64,000 nt of DNA from Streptomyces sp. BK239. Lineage in GTDB: Bacteria; Actinomycetota; Actinomycetes; Streptomycetales; Streptomycetaceae. Numbering within the stretch: the first letter of the stretch is position 1; every line of letters begins with the position of its first letter. The stretch lies in the NCBI RefSeq assembly GCF_004217285.1, contig NZ_SHKS01000001.1, positions 937,195 through 1,001,194 of the forward strand, in the 5' to 3' direction. The position numbers and the translations under genes are program-made. Shown here in pieces: positions 34,452 to 45,731 of this stretch. The notes beneath the pieces were generated by a model. That model saw nothing but the letters and a program-made list of their open reading frames with translations, made no database searches and was not told where the DNA came from.

Positions 34452-36971
34452 TCAGACGCTCTGGCCCTGCTCTCCCGGCGGCCGGCGCAGCAGCGCCGTC
34501 AGGCGGGCCGCCCAGGCCGTCCTCAGAGCCGTCCAGCGGTCGGCGAGATCCCAGACGGCCCGGACGGCCGAGCGCGGCGCGAGGACCGCGCGCACCCGGG
34601 TGCGCCTTCCGACCCGCGACCGCAAGGCCGCCCGCACCCCGCGCACCTCGTCGGCCAGCCCGGCCTCCGCCCGCGGCCGCGGCGCGTACAGCACCTGCTC
34701 CACCGCGCCCGCCACCCGGTGCACCGACGCGGCCACCGTGTCGTCGAGCTCGCCCAGGCGGACGATCCGCGCGGCCGCCCGCCGGGGCGTCAGCGCGTCG
34801 TCCGGCGTGATGCCGTAGTCCCAGGCCGTGTCGGTCAGCTCCCGCCACACCGCCAGGACATGGGCGACGGCCGCCTCCGCGCTCTCCCGTGCCGGCACGT
34901 CCACCACCACCCCCGGACCGGGAACGGCCGCCTCCCGGCCGTCGGCGCCGGCCCGCCCGGCACCGCCGTCGACCCCGCCCGCGGCGGCACCCGCGGCACC
35001 GGTGTGCTGGGCCGACGCCAGCCGCACCGACCGCCGTCTCATCCGCCACAGCATCGGCAGCAGCGTCAGCAACAGCACCGCGGCCCCCAGCAGGGTCCAG
35101 CCCCCGATCTCGTACCACGGCAGCCCGCCGCCGCCCTGCTCGGCCTCGTCCAGCGGCAGCGCGCCCAGGCAGGCCTCGGCCTTCTTGTCCGCCGCCGAGC
35201 AGCTGCTGCTCGCCGAGGGCTGCGCCGAGGGCGCCGCGCTCGCCGACCGAGAGGCCTGCGGCAGCTCCGCGATCGCGTCACCGGAGTTCTCCGGCAGCGT
35301 GTACGGAGGCGTCGTCCCCCGCGTCGGGGTCGGCTCGAAACGGGTCCAGCCCACGCCCTCGAAGTACAGCTCCGGCCACGCGTGCGCGTCCTTCAGGCTC
35401 ACCGCCACCGAACCGTCCGCCTGCGGGGAGCCCGGCGCGAAGCCCACCGCCACCCGGGCCGGAATGCCCAGCGTGCGGGCCATCGCCGCCATAGCGAACG
35501 AGTAGTGCACGCAGAAGCCCCGCTTGTCCCGCAGGAAGCGGGAGATCGCGTCCTTGCCGCTGCCGACCTGCACCTCGGTGTCGTACTCGAAGCCGCCCGT
35601 GACCGCGAACCAGTCCTGGAGCTCCACCGCCCGCTCGTAGTCGTTGCGTGCACCCCGGGTGACCTGGAGCGCCGTCTTCGCCACCGACGCCGGCAGCGAC
35701 GACGGCACCTCGGTGTAGTCGCTCCTGACCGAGCCGGCCGCCTCCGGGGCCGAGGCCAGCTGCTTCGCCGTCGGCCGCACCGCCAGACTGGTCACCTCGT
35801 ACGTCTTGCCGCGCGTGTTCTGGCCGTGGTCGCCCACCAGGGTCATGCCGACCGGTTCGTACCGCCAGTTCCCGCTGATCTTCACGGCGCTCGGCGGGTA
35901 CGGCATCGGCAGCCAGTCCTGGGCGTACCAGTCGGCGGCCCTGATCCGGGTCGTCACCTGGGAGCGCCTGACGTCCGGGCTCAGCCCGGCCGGCGTCGGG
36001 AAGTCGTCCGGCACGGCGACGATCTGGCGCTTCGACGGCTTCCACGTGGTGCCGTCGAAGTCGTCCAGGGAGACGATCCGCAGATACAGGTCCGAGATGT
36101 CGCCGGAGTCGGTGCGCAGGGTCAGGACCGTGCGGTCCTCGTCCTGGTTCAGGCTGTCGCGCAGCGACACCAGCGGGTTGACCGCGGAGATCGTGCCCCC
36201 GCCGCCGCTGCCCGCGCCCACCCCGTTGCCCGCGCCGTCCAGCAGACCGCCGCCGATCGCCGGCAGCGGCAGCAGCGGCACCGCCAGCGCCACGCCCAGG
36301 GCGACCGCGCCGATACGCCGCCCGGTGCGCAGCGGCGCCACCGGGCCGGACGGCCCGCCGGGCGTGCGCGGAGCGCCGCCGAAGACCCGGCCCCACTGCG
36401 AGAGCCGCTCCCGGCTCTCCGCCAGGAGCAGCATCAGATAGCCCGCGGCGGCCGCCAGGAACCACAGCCAGTCCGCGCCCCCGTCCGACAGGCCCGCGGC
36501 GACCGAGTACAGCGCCAGCAGCGGCAGACCCGCCGGGGCGGCGTTGCGGAAGGTCACCGCGAGGGTGTCCACCGCCAGGCCGATCACCAGCACACCGGCG
36601 ACCATCATCAGCCGGATGCCCTCGGACAGCGGCGCCGGTATCGCGAACCGACCCACGTCGTCCGCGCCGGCCTGCAAAAGGTCGGCGAAGTGCTGGACGG
36701 CCCGCGGGCCGGGGATCAGCCCGGCGACGGCCTGCTCCCGGGCGAAGACCAGGGTCAGCAGCACCAGCGACACCACCGCCTGCGCCAGCACCGTCAGCGG
36801 CCGGGCCAGCGGCACCCGCCGCGTCGCCGCGCCCACCCCGGACTGGACCGCCAGCAGGAACGCCGCCTGAAGGACCCACGAGGCCTGCTCGACCAGGGGC
36901 ATCATCGCGAGGGAGGCCATCAGTGTGGCCGCCGCAGAGCACAGCGTCAGTCGCGCCCGCCCGCTCAACAT
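34452..36971 (-). CDS. Membrane transglutaminase-like protein (TgpA/DUF3488 type)
   Basis: An 839-residue membrane protein. Five to seven N-terminal helices (within ~10-245) precede an external transglutaminase-like domain with the catalytic Cys in KRGFCVHYSFAMAAMAR, His in DAHAWPELYFEG and Asp in WTRFEPTP. A Ser/Ala-rich linker, one more helix (WTLLGAAVLLLTLLPMLW) and a cytoplasmic C-terminal DUF4129-like part follow. The chemistry of the family is not settled (cysteine protease or transamidase). The ATG at 36971 overlaps the DUF58 stop (TGATG), so it is the third gene of the MoxR-DUF58-TgpA operon. Confidence 0.9.
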   Translation of the reverse strand: MLSGRARLTLCSAAATLMASLAMMPLVEQASWVLQAAFLLAVQSGVGAATRRVPLARPLTVLAQAVVSLVLLTLVFAREQAVAGLIPGPRAVQHFADLLQAGADDVGRFAIPAPLSEGIRLMMVAGVLVIGLAVDTLAVTFRNAAPAGLPLLALYSVAAGLSDGGADWLWFLAAAAGYLMLLLAESRERLSQWGRVFGGAPRTPGGPSGPVAPLRTGRRIGAVALGVALAVPLLPLPAIGGGLLDGAGNGVGAGSGGGGTISAVNPLVSLRDSLNQDEDRTVLTLRTDSGDISDLYLRIVSLDDFDGTTWKPSKRQIVAVPDDFPTPAGLSPDVRRSQVTTRIRAADWYAQDWLPMPYPPSAVKISGNWRYEPVGMTLVGDHGQNTRGKTYEVTSLAVRPTAKQLASAPEAAGSVRSDYTEVPSSLPASVAKTALQVTRGARNDYERAVELQDWFAVTGGFEYDTEVQVGSGKDAISRFLRDKRGFCVHYSFAMAAMARTLGIPARVAVGFAPGSPQADGSVAVSLKDAHAWPELYFEGVGWTRFEPTPTRGTTPPYTLPENSGDAIAELPQASRSASAAPSAQPSASSSCSAADKKAEACLGALPLDEAEQGGGGLPWYEIGGWTLLGAAVLLLTLLPMLWRMRRRSVRLASAQHTGAAGAAAGGVDGGAGRAGADGREAAVPGPGVVVDVPARESAEAAVAHVLAVWRELTDTAWDYGITPDDALTPRRAAARIVRLGELDDTVAASVHRVAGAVEQVLYAPRPRAEAGLADEVRGVRAALRSRVGRRTRVRAVLAPRSAVRAVWDLADRWTALRTAWAARLTALLRRPPGEQGQSV

Positions 36972-38340
36972 CACGCCTCCCCTCCGCTCGCCCGGCCCGC
37001 GGTCACGACACCGGAACGCTCCTGGTCCGCCCGCTGCCACAACTCGGTCAGCGAAGCGCCCCGCGGCACGCTCACGGCCGTCCAGCCCGCCTCGCGCAGC
37101 ATCCGCAGCCGCTCCTTCGTCCTGTTCATCGTTTCGGGGGCCTCGTTCGGTTCACGCCCCCACGTGTCGCCGTCCAGCAGGAACGCGACCGCGCCCCCAC
37201 TGCGCTGGCGCATCCTCCCGGCCACCGCGGCCTGCTCCTCGTCGAGTTCGCCGAAGAAGGCCACCAGCAGCCCCTCCTTGCCGCCGCGCAGCACGTCGTA
37301 CGCCCGGGACAGGCCCGTGCCGTCGGAGTGGTCGACCACCGCGAGGGTGTCCATCATCAGCCCGGCCGCGTCCGCCGACTCCTGGCTGGCCCCGGCGAAC
37401 CCGTCGGCGCCCTCGCCGGGCACCGAGGCGCCCGTGTCCGTCAGCAACCGCACCGAGAAACCCCGCTCCAGCATGTGCACCAGCACCGACGCGCAGCCCG
37501 AGACCGCCCACTCGAACGCCGAGTCGGGGCCGGCGCCCCGGAAGGCCGCCCCCCGGGTGTCGAGCAGCACCGTGCATCGGGAGCGCTGGGGCTGCTCCTC
37601 GCGGCGCACCATCAGCTCGCCGTAGCGGGCCGTGGAGCGCCAGTGCACGCGGCGCAGATCGTCGCCGTAGCGGTACTCGCGCGGGATCACGTCGTCCTCG
37701 CCGGCCAGCGCCAGCGAACGCTGCCGGCCGTCGCCGTACCCCTTGGCCTCGCCGCTCAGCCGGACCGCGGGCAACGCCTCCACACGGGGAACGACCGTCA
37801 GCGTGTCGAACGTCGAGAAGGAGCGGGTCAGCTCGCACATCCCGAACGGGTCGTTGAGCCGCAGCTGGAGCGGGCCCAGCGGATAGCGGCCGCGCAGATC
37901 GGAACGGACCCGGTAGGACACCTCGCGGCGGCCGCCCGGCTCGACCCGGTCCAGCACGAACCGGGGGCGCGGACCGAGCACGTAGGGCACCCGGTCCTGG
38001 AGCATCAGCAGGCCCGTGGGCAGCCGGGAGACGTTGTCCATCCGCAGATGGACGCGGGCCTCGCTGCCGGCGGGCACCCGGCCGGGGGAGAGCCGGCGGC
38101 TGCCGGCGACCCGGTAGCGGGTGCGGTAGACGACGGCGGCGCACACCAGCGGCAGCGCGGCCAGCAGCAGCCCCACCCGCAGCAGGTCGGGCTGCCCCAG
38201 GACGTAGGCGCAGATCGCGGCGGCGACGCCGGCGGCGAGGAAGGAGCGGCCACGGGTGGTCAGACCGGACAGGGCGGTGCGGACGCCGCCGCCCCTCTCC
38301 CCCCGGCCGGTGTCAGCCTGCCCCGTCCCGCCTTGGGCCA

Positions 38341-38341
<1 letters not shown>
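36971..38341 (-). CDS. DUF58 domain protein
   Basis: A 456-residue protein with two N-terminal membrane helices (residues ~30-70), a beta-rich segment and the DUF58 core, seen in the motif REYRYGDDLRRVHWRSTARYGELMVRREE. Downstream, VLLDTRG is a degenerate von Willebrand A-like metal site. DUF58 proteins are encoded with MoxR ATPases and thought to help assemble or activate envelope enzymes. The ATG at 38341 overlaps the moxR stop (TGATG); a GTG three bases upstream is also possible. Confidence 0.9.
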
Positions 38342-39372
<1,031 letters not shown>

Positions 39373-39544
39373 CCGGCCCTCCTCGGCCCGTTCTTTCCAG
39401 GCCGACGCTTCTGCCCGCGCAACGGCCCACCCCGAATACGGACACCACGCGGAAAACGTTCGCGTGATGCCACAACCGCATTCTTGCCGCCGTTACCGTT
39501 TCGTGTCACTCGCCTGTGGACAACTGACAGCGGTATGTCAGCTC

Positions 39545-40123
39545 TCAGGCCTCTTGTGCCGACTCCGGGCCGGCCTCCCGCCCGGGGTCGACCTCCCGCA
39601 GCAGACCGGTCTTGACGTCGAACACGAACCCGCGGACGTCGTCGGTGTGCAGGAGGAACGGCGAGGTCCGCACCCGCTGCATCGACTGCCGTACGTCCTG
39701 GTCGACGTCCTTGAAGGCCTCGACGGCCCAGGACGGACGCTGGCCGACCTCCATCTCCAGCTCGGAGCGGAAGTCCTCGGTGATCGCCTCCAGACCGCAG
39801 CCGGTGTGGTGGATGAGGACCACGCTGCGCGTGCCCAGCTTGTGCTGGCTGATCGTGAGCGAGCGGATCACGTCGTCGGTCACCACGCCGCCCGCGTTGC
39901 GGATCGTGTGGCAGTCGCCGAGTTCCAGGCCGAGCGCGGCGTGCAGGTCGATACGGGCGTCCATGCAGGCCACCACGGCGACGTGCAGCACGGGCCGGGC
40001 GTCCATGCCGGGGTCGGCGAACGCCGCGGCGTACCGCTCGTTCGCCGCGACGAGGCGGTCGGTCACGGAGCCGCCGCCCACGGTGCCGGCGGACTCGACG
40101 GGTACGGATGCGGAAGTCGTCAT
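39545..40123 (-). CDS. Beta-class carbonic anhydrase
   Basis: A 192-residue cytoplasmic zinc enzyme interconverting CO2 and bicarbonate. Zinc ligands are seen in VVACMDARIDL (Cys, with the Asp-Arg dyad) and LIHHTGCGLEA (His and Cys); RNAGGVVTDDVIRSL is also typical. ATG at 40123 gives the usual length for the short actinobacterial subfamily; longer in-frame starts lack support. It lies at the head of, but divergent from, the division cluster, where other actinobacteria often have mraZ. Confidence 0.9.
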   Translation of the reverse strand: MTTSASVPVESAGTVGGGSVTDRLVAANERYAAAFADPGMDARPVLHVAVVACMDARIDLHAALGLELGDCHTIRNAGGVVTDDVIRSLTISQHKLGTRSVVLIHHTGCGLEAITEDFRSELEMEVGQRPSWAVEAFKDVDQDVRQSMQRVRTSPFLLHTDDVRGFVFDVKTGLLREVDPGREAGPESAQEA

Positions 40124-40300
40124 GAGTGTGACGTTACTGGTCACCGCCGTTGCGGTCCTGAGGTGGTGAGGGAAAAAGAGCGTCATCACGCCGCACTTGT
40201 GAGGTAAGCCACAAGAGTGAGAGGCGGGTACCCGAACGGGTGGTTTCGAGCGGTGCGCCGCTTCACACGCGCGTGGAGCCGCGACGCGCAGGCCGGTTGA

Positions 40301-40328
40301 TTGACCGCGACACAGGGTGGACTAAAGT
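40301..40328 (+). promoter_or_regulatory. Candidate promoter of the division cluster
   Basis: TTGACC (40301-40306), 16 bases, TAAAGT (40323-40328) fits a housekeeping sigma consensus and faces rsmH. It implies a leader of about 215 bases. The rest of the 425-base gap (40124-40548) holds GC-rich inverted segments but no gene I can support. Confidence 0.4.
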
Positions 40329-40548
40329 GACGCGAAGCGGGAGGCTGCGATCTCCCCGCTGGACTGAATTCCCCGAGAGACCCCGGCGCGGCCGCCGGAG
40401 ATCTCCCCGCGTGCGCGGCGCGTACGTACGGCTCGGCCTCCTCCCGCTCCCGGTCGGCTGACGCTTCCGGCGCCGGCGGGCCCCCCTTCTTCGAGCGGGC
40501 GGGGACCCGGCGGTGCGTACGGGCCCGCCGGATCTGAGAGGGCCCACA

Positions 40549-41553
40549 GTGCAGGGGCGCGAAGCGCATTCGAACAAGGGCGGTGCCGAGCGACGGGAGG
40601 GCGAGGCCCGACACGTCCCGGTGATGCTCCAGCGCTGCCTGGACCTGCTGGCCCCCGCCCTGGAGCAGCCCGGAGCCGTCGTCGTCGACTGCACCCTCGG
40701 CCTCGGGGGCCACAGCGAGGCCCTGCTGACGCGCTTCCCCGAGGCGCGGCTCGTCGCCCTCGACCGGGACAAGGAGGCCCTGCGCCTGTCCGGCGAGCGC
40801 CTCGCCCCCTTCGGCGATCGCGCCGAGCTCGTGCACGCCGTCTACGACGAACTCCCCGCCGTCCTCGCCCGGCTCGGCATCGCGCGCGTGCAGGGCGTCC
40901 TGTTCGACCTCGGCGTGTCCTCCATGCAACTCGACGAGGCCGACCGGGGTTTCGCCTACGCCCAGGACGCCCCGCTCGACATGCGCATGGACCAGTCGGC
41001 CGGCGTCAGCGCCGCCGAGGTCCTCAACACCTACCCGGCGGGCGAACTCGTGCGCATCCTGCGGGCGTACGGCGAGGAGAAGCAGGCCAAGCGGATCGTC
41101 TCGGCGATCGTCCGCGAACGGGACGAGGAACCGTTCACCAACAGCGCGCGCCTGGTCGACCTGATCCGCTCCGCGCTCCCGCAGGCCGCCAAGCGGACCG
41201 GCGGCAACCCCGCCAAGCGCACCTTCCAGGCCCTGCGCATCGAGGTCAACGGCGAACTCGCCGTACTGGAAAGGGCCGTGCCGGCCGCCGTGAAGGCCCT
41301 CGACGTGGGCGGCCGGATCGCCGTGCTGTCGTACCACTCCCTCGAGGACCGGCTCGTCAAGCAGGTGCTCGCGGCCGGAGCCGCCACCACCGCGCCGCCC
41401 GGACTGCCGGTGGTCCCCGAGCGCTACCAGCCCCGGCTCAAGCTGCTCACGCGCGGTGCCGAACTTCCCACCGAAGAAGAGATCGCAGAGAACCGTCGGG
41501 CGGCGCCCGCGCGGCTGCGTGGAGCCGAGCGCATCAGGGAGGACGTCGAATGA
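40549..41553 (+). CDS. rsmH: 16S rRNA (cytosine-1402-N4)-methyltransferase RsmH (MraW)
   Basis: Methylates C1402 in the ribosomal P site. The 334-residue protein shows [28 protein letters not shown] (SAM motif I), [37 protein letters not shown] and [13 protein letters not shown]. It is the first gene of the division cluster. The GTG at 40549 is chosen because GAGAGGGCCC lies just before it; GTG at 40513 would add 12 residues. Confidence 0.93.
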   Translation: MQGREAHSNKGGAERREGEARHVPVMLQRCLDLLAPALEQPGAVVVDCTLGLGGHSEALLTRFPEARLVALDRDKEALRLSGERLAPFGDRAELVHAVYDELPAVLARLGIARVQGVLFDLGVSSMQLDEADRGFAYAQDAPLDMRMDQSAGVSAAEVLNTYPAGELVRILRAYGEEKQAKRIVSAIVRERDEEPFTNSARLVDLIRSALPQAAKRTGGNPAKRTFQALRIEVNGELAVLERAVPAAVKALDVGGRIAVLSYHSLEDRLVKQVLAAGAATTAPPGLPVVPERYQPRLKLLTRGAELPTEEEIAENRRAAPARLRGAERIREDVE

Positions 41554-41581
41554 GGGGCGCGACCTGCCCGGGGGAGGGCGA

Positions 41582-42070
41582 GTGAGCGGCGAACCCGAAC
41601 TGAGGGGGAGGGCCGCCCGGCTCGCGCGCCTCTTCCCGGCCGGCCCGCGCCGGGCGGCCCGCACCCCGTTCGTCCTCCTGGTCGTCCTGCTCCTCGGCGG
41701 CGGACTCATCGGCCTGCTCGTGCTGAACTCCGCCCTCAGCGAAGGGTCGTTCAAGATGGACGACCTGCAGAAGGACACCAAGAGCCTCACCGACGAGGAA
41801 CAGGCGCTCCAGCGGGACATCGACTCCTATTCCGCCCCGGACGCCCTCCAGCGCCGCGCCCGCGAACTCGGCATGGTGCCCGGCGGGGACCCCGCCTTCC
41901 TCGCCCCCGACGGCACCGTGAAGGGCGTCCCGTCACCCGCCGGCATGCCCGCCGCGCGGGACGCCCCCGCGGCCGTCCGCCCGCCCGAGGTCATCGGGGC
42001 CGGCGCCCCGGCGGCGCCCGCGCCGGGCGACACTCCGACCGCAGCCACCCCCACCACCGACGGCAGGTGA
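41582..42070 (+). CDS. ftsL: Cell division protein FtsL (septum initiator, FtsL/DivIC type)
   Basis: A 162-residue bitopic protein: short basic cytoplasmic part, one transmembrane helix (TPFVLLVVLLLGGGLIGLLVL, residues ~34-54), a coiled-coil extracellular segment (MDDLQKDTKSLTDEEQALQRDI) and a Pro/Ala-rich disordered tail. It should pair with FtsQ and DivIC to activate FtsW/FtsI at the septum. It sits between rsmH and ftsI, where ftsL belongs. GTG start with GGGGGAGGG upstream. Confidence 0.88.
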   Translation: MSGEPELRGRAARLARLFPAGPRRAARTPFVLLVVLLLGGGLIGLLVLNSALSEGSFKMDDLQKDTKSLTDEEQALQRDIDSYSAPDALQRRARELGMVPGGDPAFLAPDGTVKGVPSPAGMPAARDAPAAVRPPEVIGAGAPAAPAPGDTPTAATPTTDGR

Positions 42071-44037
42071 CGGAAGTGTCCGACAGGGAACCGCCGCGCC
42101 GGCGCGTGCCCGGCCCCTCCCGGCCCGCCCGTCCCGCGGCCGGGACACGGCGCCCCGGCCCCGGCGCCCGCCCCGCCCGCCGTCCGGCGGCGTCCCGTCC
42201 GGCGGCCCCGCGCGTCATCCGGCTCGGCAGCCCCCGCCCCCGTCTGCGCCTGGTCGGCCTCGCCCTCACCCTCGTGATGGCCGCCTTCGTCGTCCGGCTG
42301 CTCCAGGTGCAGGCCGTCGACGCGAGCACCTACGCCGCCAAGGCCGAGCGCAACCGGTACGTCGGCCAGGTGCTGACCGCCGAGCGCGGCGAGATCACCG
42401 ACCGCTCCGGCGTCGCCCTCGCCACCAGCGAGGACGCCTACGACATCACCGCCGACCCGACGATGTTCGCCCGCGACCAGCTGAAGATCGACGACGGTCC
42501 CGAGCGGGCGGCCGCCCTCCTCGCGCCGATCCTCGGCCAGGAGCAGTCGGACCTGGTGAAGAAGCTGCGGCCCGAGGACCCCGACGTGCGCTACACCAAG
42601 CTGGCCGGGCGCCAGACCCCGCAGGTGTGGAAGCAGATCAAGGACCTGAAGTCCGCGCTCGCCACGAAGTCGGACACCGACCGCTCCACCGTCAACGTCC
42701 TCGCCGGCGTCTTCTCCGTGCCCAGCAGCAAGCGCGTGTACCCCAACGGCGGCCTCGCCGCGGGGATACTGGGCTGGGTCAACGCCGAGGGCAAGGGCGG
42801 CGGAGGCGTCGAACAGCAGCTGAACGCCCTGCTCTCCGGCAAGGACGGCAAGATCCGCTACGCCCAGTCCGGCGGCCGCCAGGTGCCCACCGCGGGCTCC
42901 ACCGAGACGCCCGCCGTGCCCGGCTCCGACGTCGAGCTGACGATCGACCGCGACATCCAGTGGGCCGCGCAGAACGCCATCACCGAGCAGGTGGAGAAGT
43001 CCCGGGCGGACCGTGGCTACGTCATCGTCCAGGACACTCGCACCGGCGAGATCCTCGCCATGGCCAACTCGCCCGGCTTCGACCCCAACGACCTGTCCGA
43101 CGCCCGGCCCGAGGCCCTCGGCAACGCGGCCGTCCAGGACGCCTTCGAGCCCGGGTCGACCGCCAAGGTGATGTCGATGGCGGCCGTCCTGGAGGAGAAC
43201 GCGGCCACCCCGCTCACCCACGTCACCGTGCCCAACCGGCTGCACCGCGGCGACCGGCTCTTCCAGGACGACATCGACCACCCCACCTGGTACCTCACGC
43301 TCAACGGCGTGCTCGCCAAGTCCAGCAACATCGGCACCATCCTGGCCACCGGCCAGCTCGGCAGGACGCAGGCCGAGGCCAACAAGGTCCTCCACTCCTA
43401 CCTGCGCGAGTTCGGCATCGGCCGTGCCACCGGGCTCGGCTTCCCCGGCGAGACGCGGGGCATCCTCGCGGCGCCCGGCGCCTGGTCCACCTCGCAGCAG
43501 TACACGATCCCCTTCGGCCAGGGCATGTCCGTCAACGCGCTCCAGGCGGCCTCCGTCTACTCGACCATCGCCAACGGCGGCGTCCGCGTCCAGCCGAGCC
43601 TCGTACGCGGCACCAAGGGGCCCGACGGGCGCTTCACCCCGGCCGACGCCCCGCAGAAGAAGCGCGTGGTGAGCCAGAAGACGGCCAGGACCCTCGCTCA
43701 GATGCTGGAGTCGGTCGTGGACGACGAGGAGGGCACCGGCGCCAAGGCGCGCATCCCCGGCTACCGCGTGGCGGGCAAGACCGGCACAGCCAACCGCGTG
43801 GATCCGGCCACCGGCAAGTACCGCGGCTACACCTCGTCGTTCGCCGGATTCGCCCCCGCCGACGCCCCCCGCGTCACCGTGTACTGCGCCATCCAGAACG
43901 CCACCCAAGGAAGCTACTTCGGCGGTCAGATCTGCGGCCCCGTCTTCAAGCAGGTCATGGAGTTCTCCCTGAAATCCCTCCAGATCCCGCCCACCGGGGC
44001 GAAGCCCGCGAAGCTGCCCGTCTCCTTCTCCCCGTGA
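42067..44037 (+). CDS. ftsI: Septal class B penicillin-binding protein FtsI (PBP3)
   Basis: The transpeptidase that crosslinks septal peptidoglycan with FtsW. The 656-residue protein has a basic Pro-rich N-terminus (~1-55), one transmembrane helix (LVGLALTLVMAAFVVRLLQV), a dimerisation/pedestal domain and a transpeptidase domain with S364-T-A-K367, S419-S-N421 and K571-T-G. All catalytic motifs are intact. The GTG start overlaps the ftsL stop (GTGA). In Streptomyces it is needed for sporulation septa more than for growth. Confidence 0.95.
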   Translation: MTEVSDREPPRRRVPGPSRPARPAAGTRRPGPGARPARRPAASRPAAPRVIRLGSPRPRLRLVGLALTLVMAAFVVRLLQVQAVDASTYAAKAERNRYVGQVLTAERGEITDRSGVALATSEDAYDITADPTMFARDQLKIDDGPERAAALLAPILGQEQSDLVKKLRPEDPDVRYTKLAGRQTPQVWKQIKDLKSALATKSDTDRSTVNVLAGVFSVPSSKRVYPNGGLAAGILGWVNAEGKGGGGVEQQLNALLSGKDGKIRYAQSGGRQVPTAGSTETPAVPGSDVELTIDRDIQWAAQNAITEQVEKSRADRGYVIVQDTRTGEILAMANSPGFDPNDLSDARPEALGNAAVQDAFEPGSTAKVMSMAAVLEENAATPLTHVTVPNRLHRGDRLFQDDIDHPTWYLTLNGVLAKSSNIGTILATGQLGRTQAEANKVLHSYLREFGIGRATGLGFPGETRGILAAPGAWSTSQQYTIPFGQGMSVNALQAASVYSTIANGGVRVQPSLVRGTKGPDGRFTPADAPQKKRVVSQKTARTLAQMLESVVDDEEGTGAKARIPGYRVAGKTGTANRVDPATGKYRGYTSSFAGFAPADAPRVTVYCAIQNATQGSYFGGQICGPVFKQVMEFSLKSLQIPPTGAKPAKLPVSFSP

Positions 44038-44206
44038 ACACCACAGCCAGGAACCGCCCGTGACCATGATCACTCCCGACCCCGGGAACAGCGCCTCGCG
44101 CCGGCCCCCGTCCGAGCCCTCACTTCGCTCCCGGGCGGGTGCGCCCGGTACGCTCACCGCCGTGCCACACGCTGATCAGTCCCAAACCGCCCAGAAAGGC
44201 GCTTCC

Positions 44207-45727
44207 GTGACCTATCCGGGACCGCCGCGACCGGTTCACAGCTCCGCGACACCCCTCGCGCGGCTCGCCGATCAGCTGGGCGCCGAACAGCCGGGCGACC
44301 CCGCCGAGGTCACGGGCATCACCCACGACTCGCGCGCCGTCCGCCCCGGCGACCTGTACGCCGCCCTCCCGGGGGCCCGCCTGCACGGCGCCGACTTCGT
44401 CACCCAGGCCGCCGGCCTCGGCGCCGTCGCCGTGCTGACCGACCCCACCGGAGCCGAGCGCTCCGCCGCGACCGGCCTGCCGGTCCTGGTCGTCGACGAC
44501 CCGCGCGGGGCGATGGGCGAGCTGGCGGCCACCATCTACGGCCACCCGGGCCGCGACCTGCTCCAGATCGGCATCACCGGCACCTCCGGCAAGACCACCA
44601 CCGCCTACCTCGTGGAGGGCGGTCTGCGGACCGCCCGCGCCACCGGGCTGATCGGCACCGTCGAGATGCGCATCGGCGACGAGCGCATCAAGTCCGAGCG
44701 CACCACCCCCGAGGCCACCGACCTGCAGGCCCTGTTCGCCGTCATGCGCGAGCGCGGCGTCGAGGCGGTCGCCATGGAGGTCTCCAGCCACGCGCTGGTC
44801 CTCGGCCGGGTCGACGGCTGCGTCTTCGACATCGCCGTCTTCAACAACCTCAGCCCGGAGCACATGGAGTTCCACTCCGGCATGGAGGACTACTTCCAGG
44901 CCAAGGCGAGCCTCTTCACCCCCGAGCGCAGCAAGCTCGGCGTGGTCAACTTCGACGACGAGTACGGCCGCCGCCTGATCCGTGAGGCCACCGTCCCGGT
45001 CGTCACCTTCTCCGCCGAGGGCCACCCCGACGCCGACTGGCGCGCCGTGGACGTCCAGGTCGGCCCGATGGACTCGACGTTCACCGTCATCGACCCCGAC
45101 GGGCGCCGCGTCGCCGCCAGGTCGCCGCTCGCCGGCCCGTTCAACGTGGCCAACGCCCTCGCCGCGATCGTCGCCCTCGCCGCCGCCGGATTCGACCCGC
45201 AGACCGCCGCCGACGGCGTCGCCGCCGTACCGGGCGTGCCGGGCCGGCTGGAGCGCGTGGACGCCGGCCAGCCCTACCTCGCGGTCGTCGACTACGCGCA
45301 CAAGACGGACGCCGTCGAGTCGGTCCTCAGGGCGCTGCGCAAGGTCACCAAGGGCCGGCTGCACGTCGTGCTCGGCTGCGGCGGCGACCGCGACGTCACC
45401 AAGCGCGGACCGATGGGCGCCGCCGTCGCCCGGCTCGCCGACACCGCCCTGCTGACCTCCGACAACCCCCGCTCCGAGGACCCCCTCGCGATCCTGGCGA
45501 CCATGCTCCAGGGCGCGGCGTCCGTGCCCTCCCACGAGCGTGGCGAGGTGCAGCTCTTCGAGGACCGGGCCGCCGCGATCGCCGCGGCCGTCGGCCGCGC
45601 CCAGGCCGGGGACACCGTGCTAATCGCGGGCAAGGGCCACGAGCAGGGCCAGGACATCGCCGGCGTGATCCGTCCCTTCGACGACCGCCAGGTGCTTCGC
45701 GAAGCTATCCAGAAGACCCAGGGATGA
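44207..45727 (+). CDS. murE: UDP-MurNAc-tripeptide synthetase MurE
   Basis: Adds the third stem residue, diaminopimelate (LL-DAP in Streptomyces), to UDP-MurNAc-L-Ala-D-Glu. Motifs: the ATP loop GITGTSGKTTTAYLVEGGL, TTPEATDLQ, MEVSSHALVLGRVDG, YAHKTDAVESVLRAL and the DAP-specificity motif DNPRSEDP. GTG at 44207 with AGAAAGG eight bases upstream begins right before the folded domain. GTG codons at 44162 and 44060 are in frame and would add up to 49 disordered residues; the latter also has an AGGAA site, so the start is uncertain. Confidence 0.93.
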   Translation: MTYPGPPRPVHSSATPLARLADQLGAEQPGDPAEVTGITHDSRAVRPGDLYAALPGARLHGADFVTQAAGLGAVAVLTDPTGAERSAATGLPVLVVDDPRGAMGELAATIYGHPGRDLLQIGITGTSGKTTTAYLVEGGLRTARATGLIGTVEMRIGDERIKSERTTPEATDLQALFAVMRERGVEAVAMEVSSHALVLGRVDGCVFDIAVFNNLSPEHMEFHSGMEDYFQAKASLFTPERSKLGVVNFDDEYGRRLIREATVPVVTFSAEGHPDADWRAVDVQVGPMDSTFTVIDPDGRRVAARSPLAGPFNVANALAAIVALAAAGFDPQTAADGVAAVPGVPGRLERVDAGQPYLAVVDYAHKTDAVESVLRALRKVTKGRLHVVLGCGGDRDVTKRGPMGAAVARLADTALLTSDNPRSEDPLAILATMLQGAASVPSHERGEVQLFEDRAAAIAAAVGRAQAGDTVLIAGKGHEQGQDIAGVIRPFDDRQVLREAIQKTQG

Positions 45728-45731
45728 ACTT

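Noticed and set aside
40240..40461. Possible small gene between carbonic anhydrase and rsmH, considered as mraZ
   Set aside because: The product is basic and lacks any MraZ (AbrB-like) pattern; the region is better read as promoter and leader.
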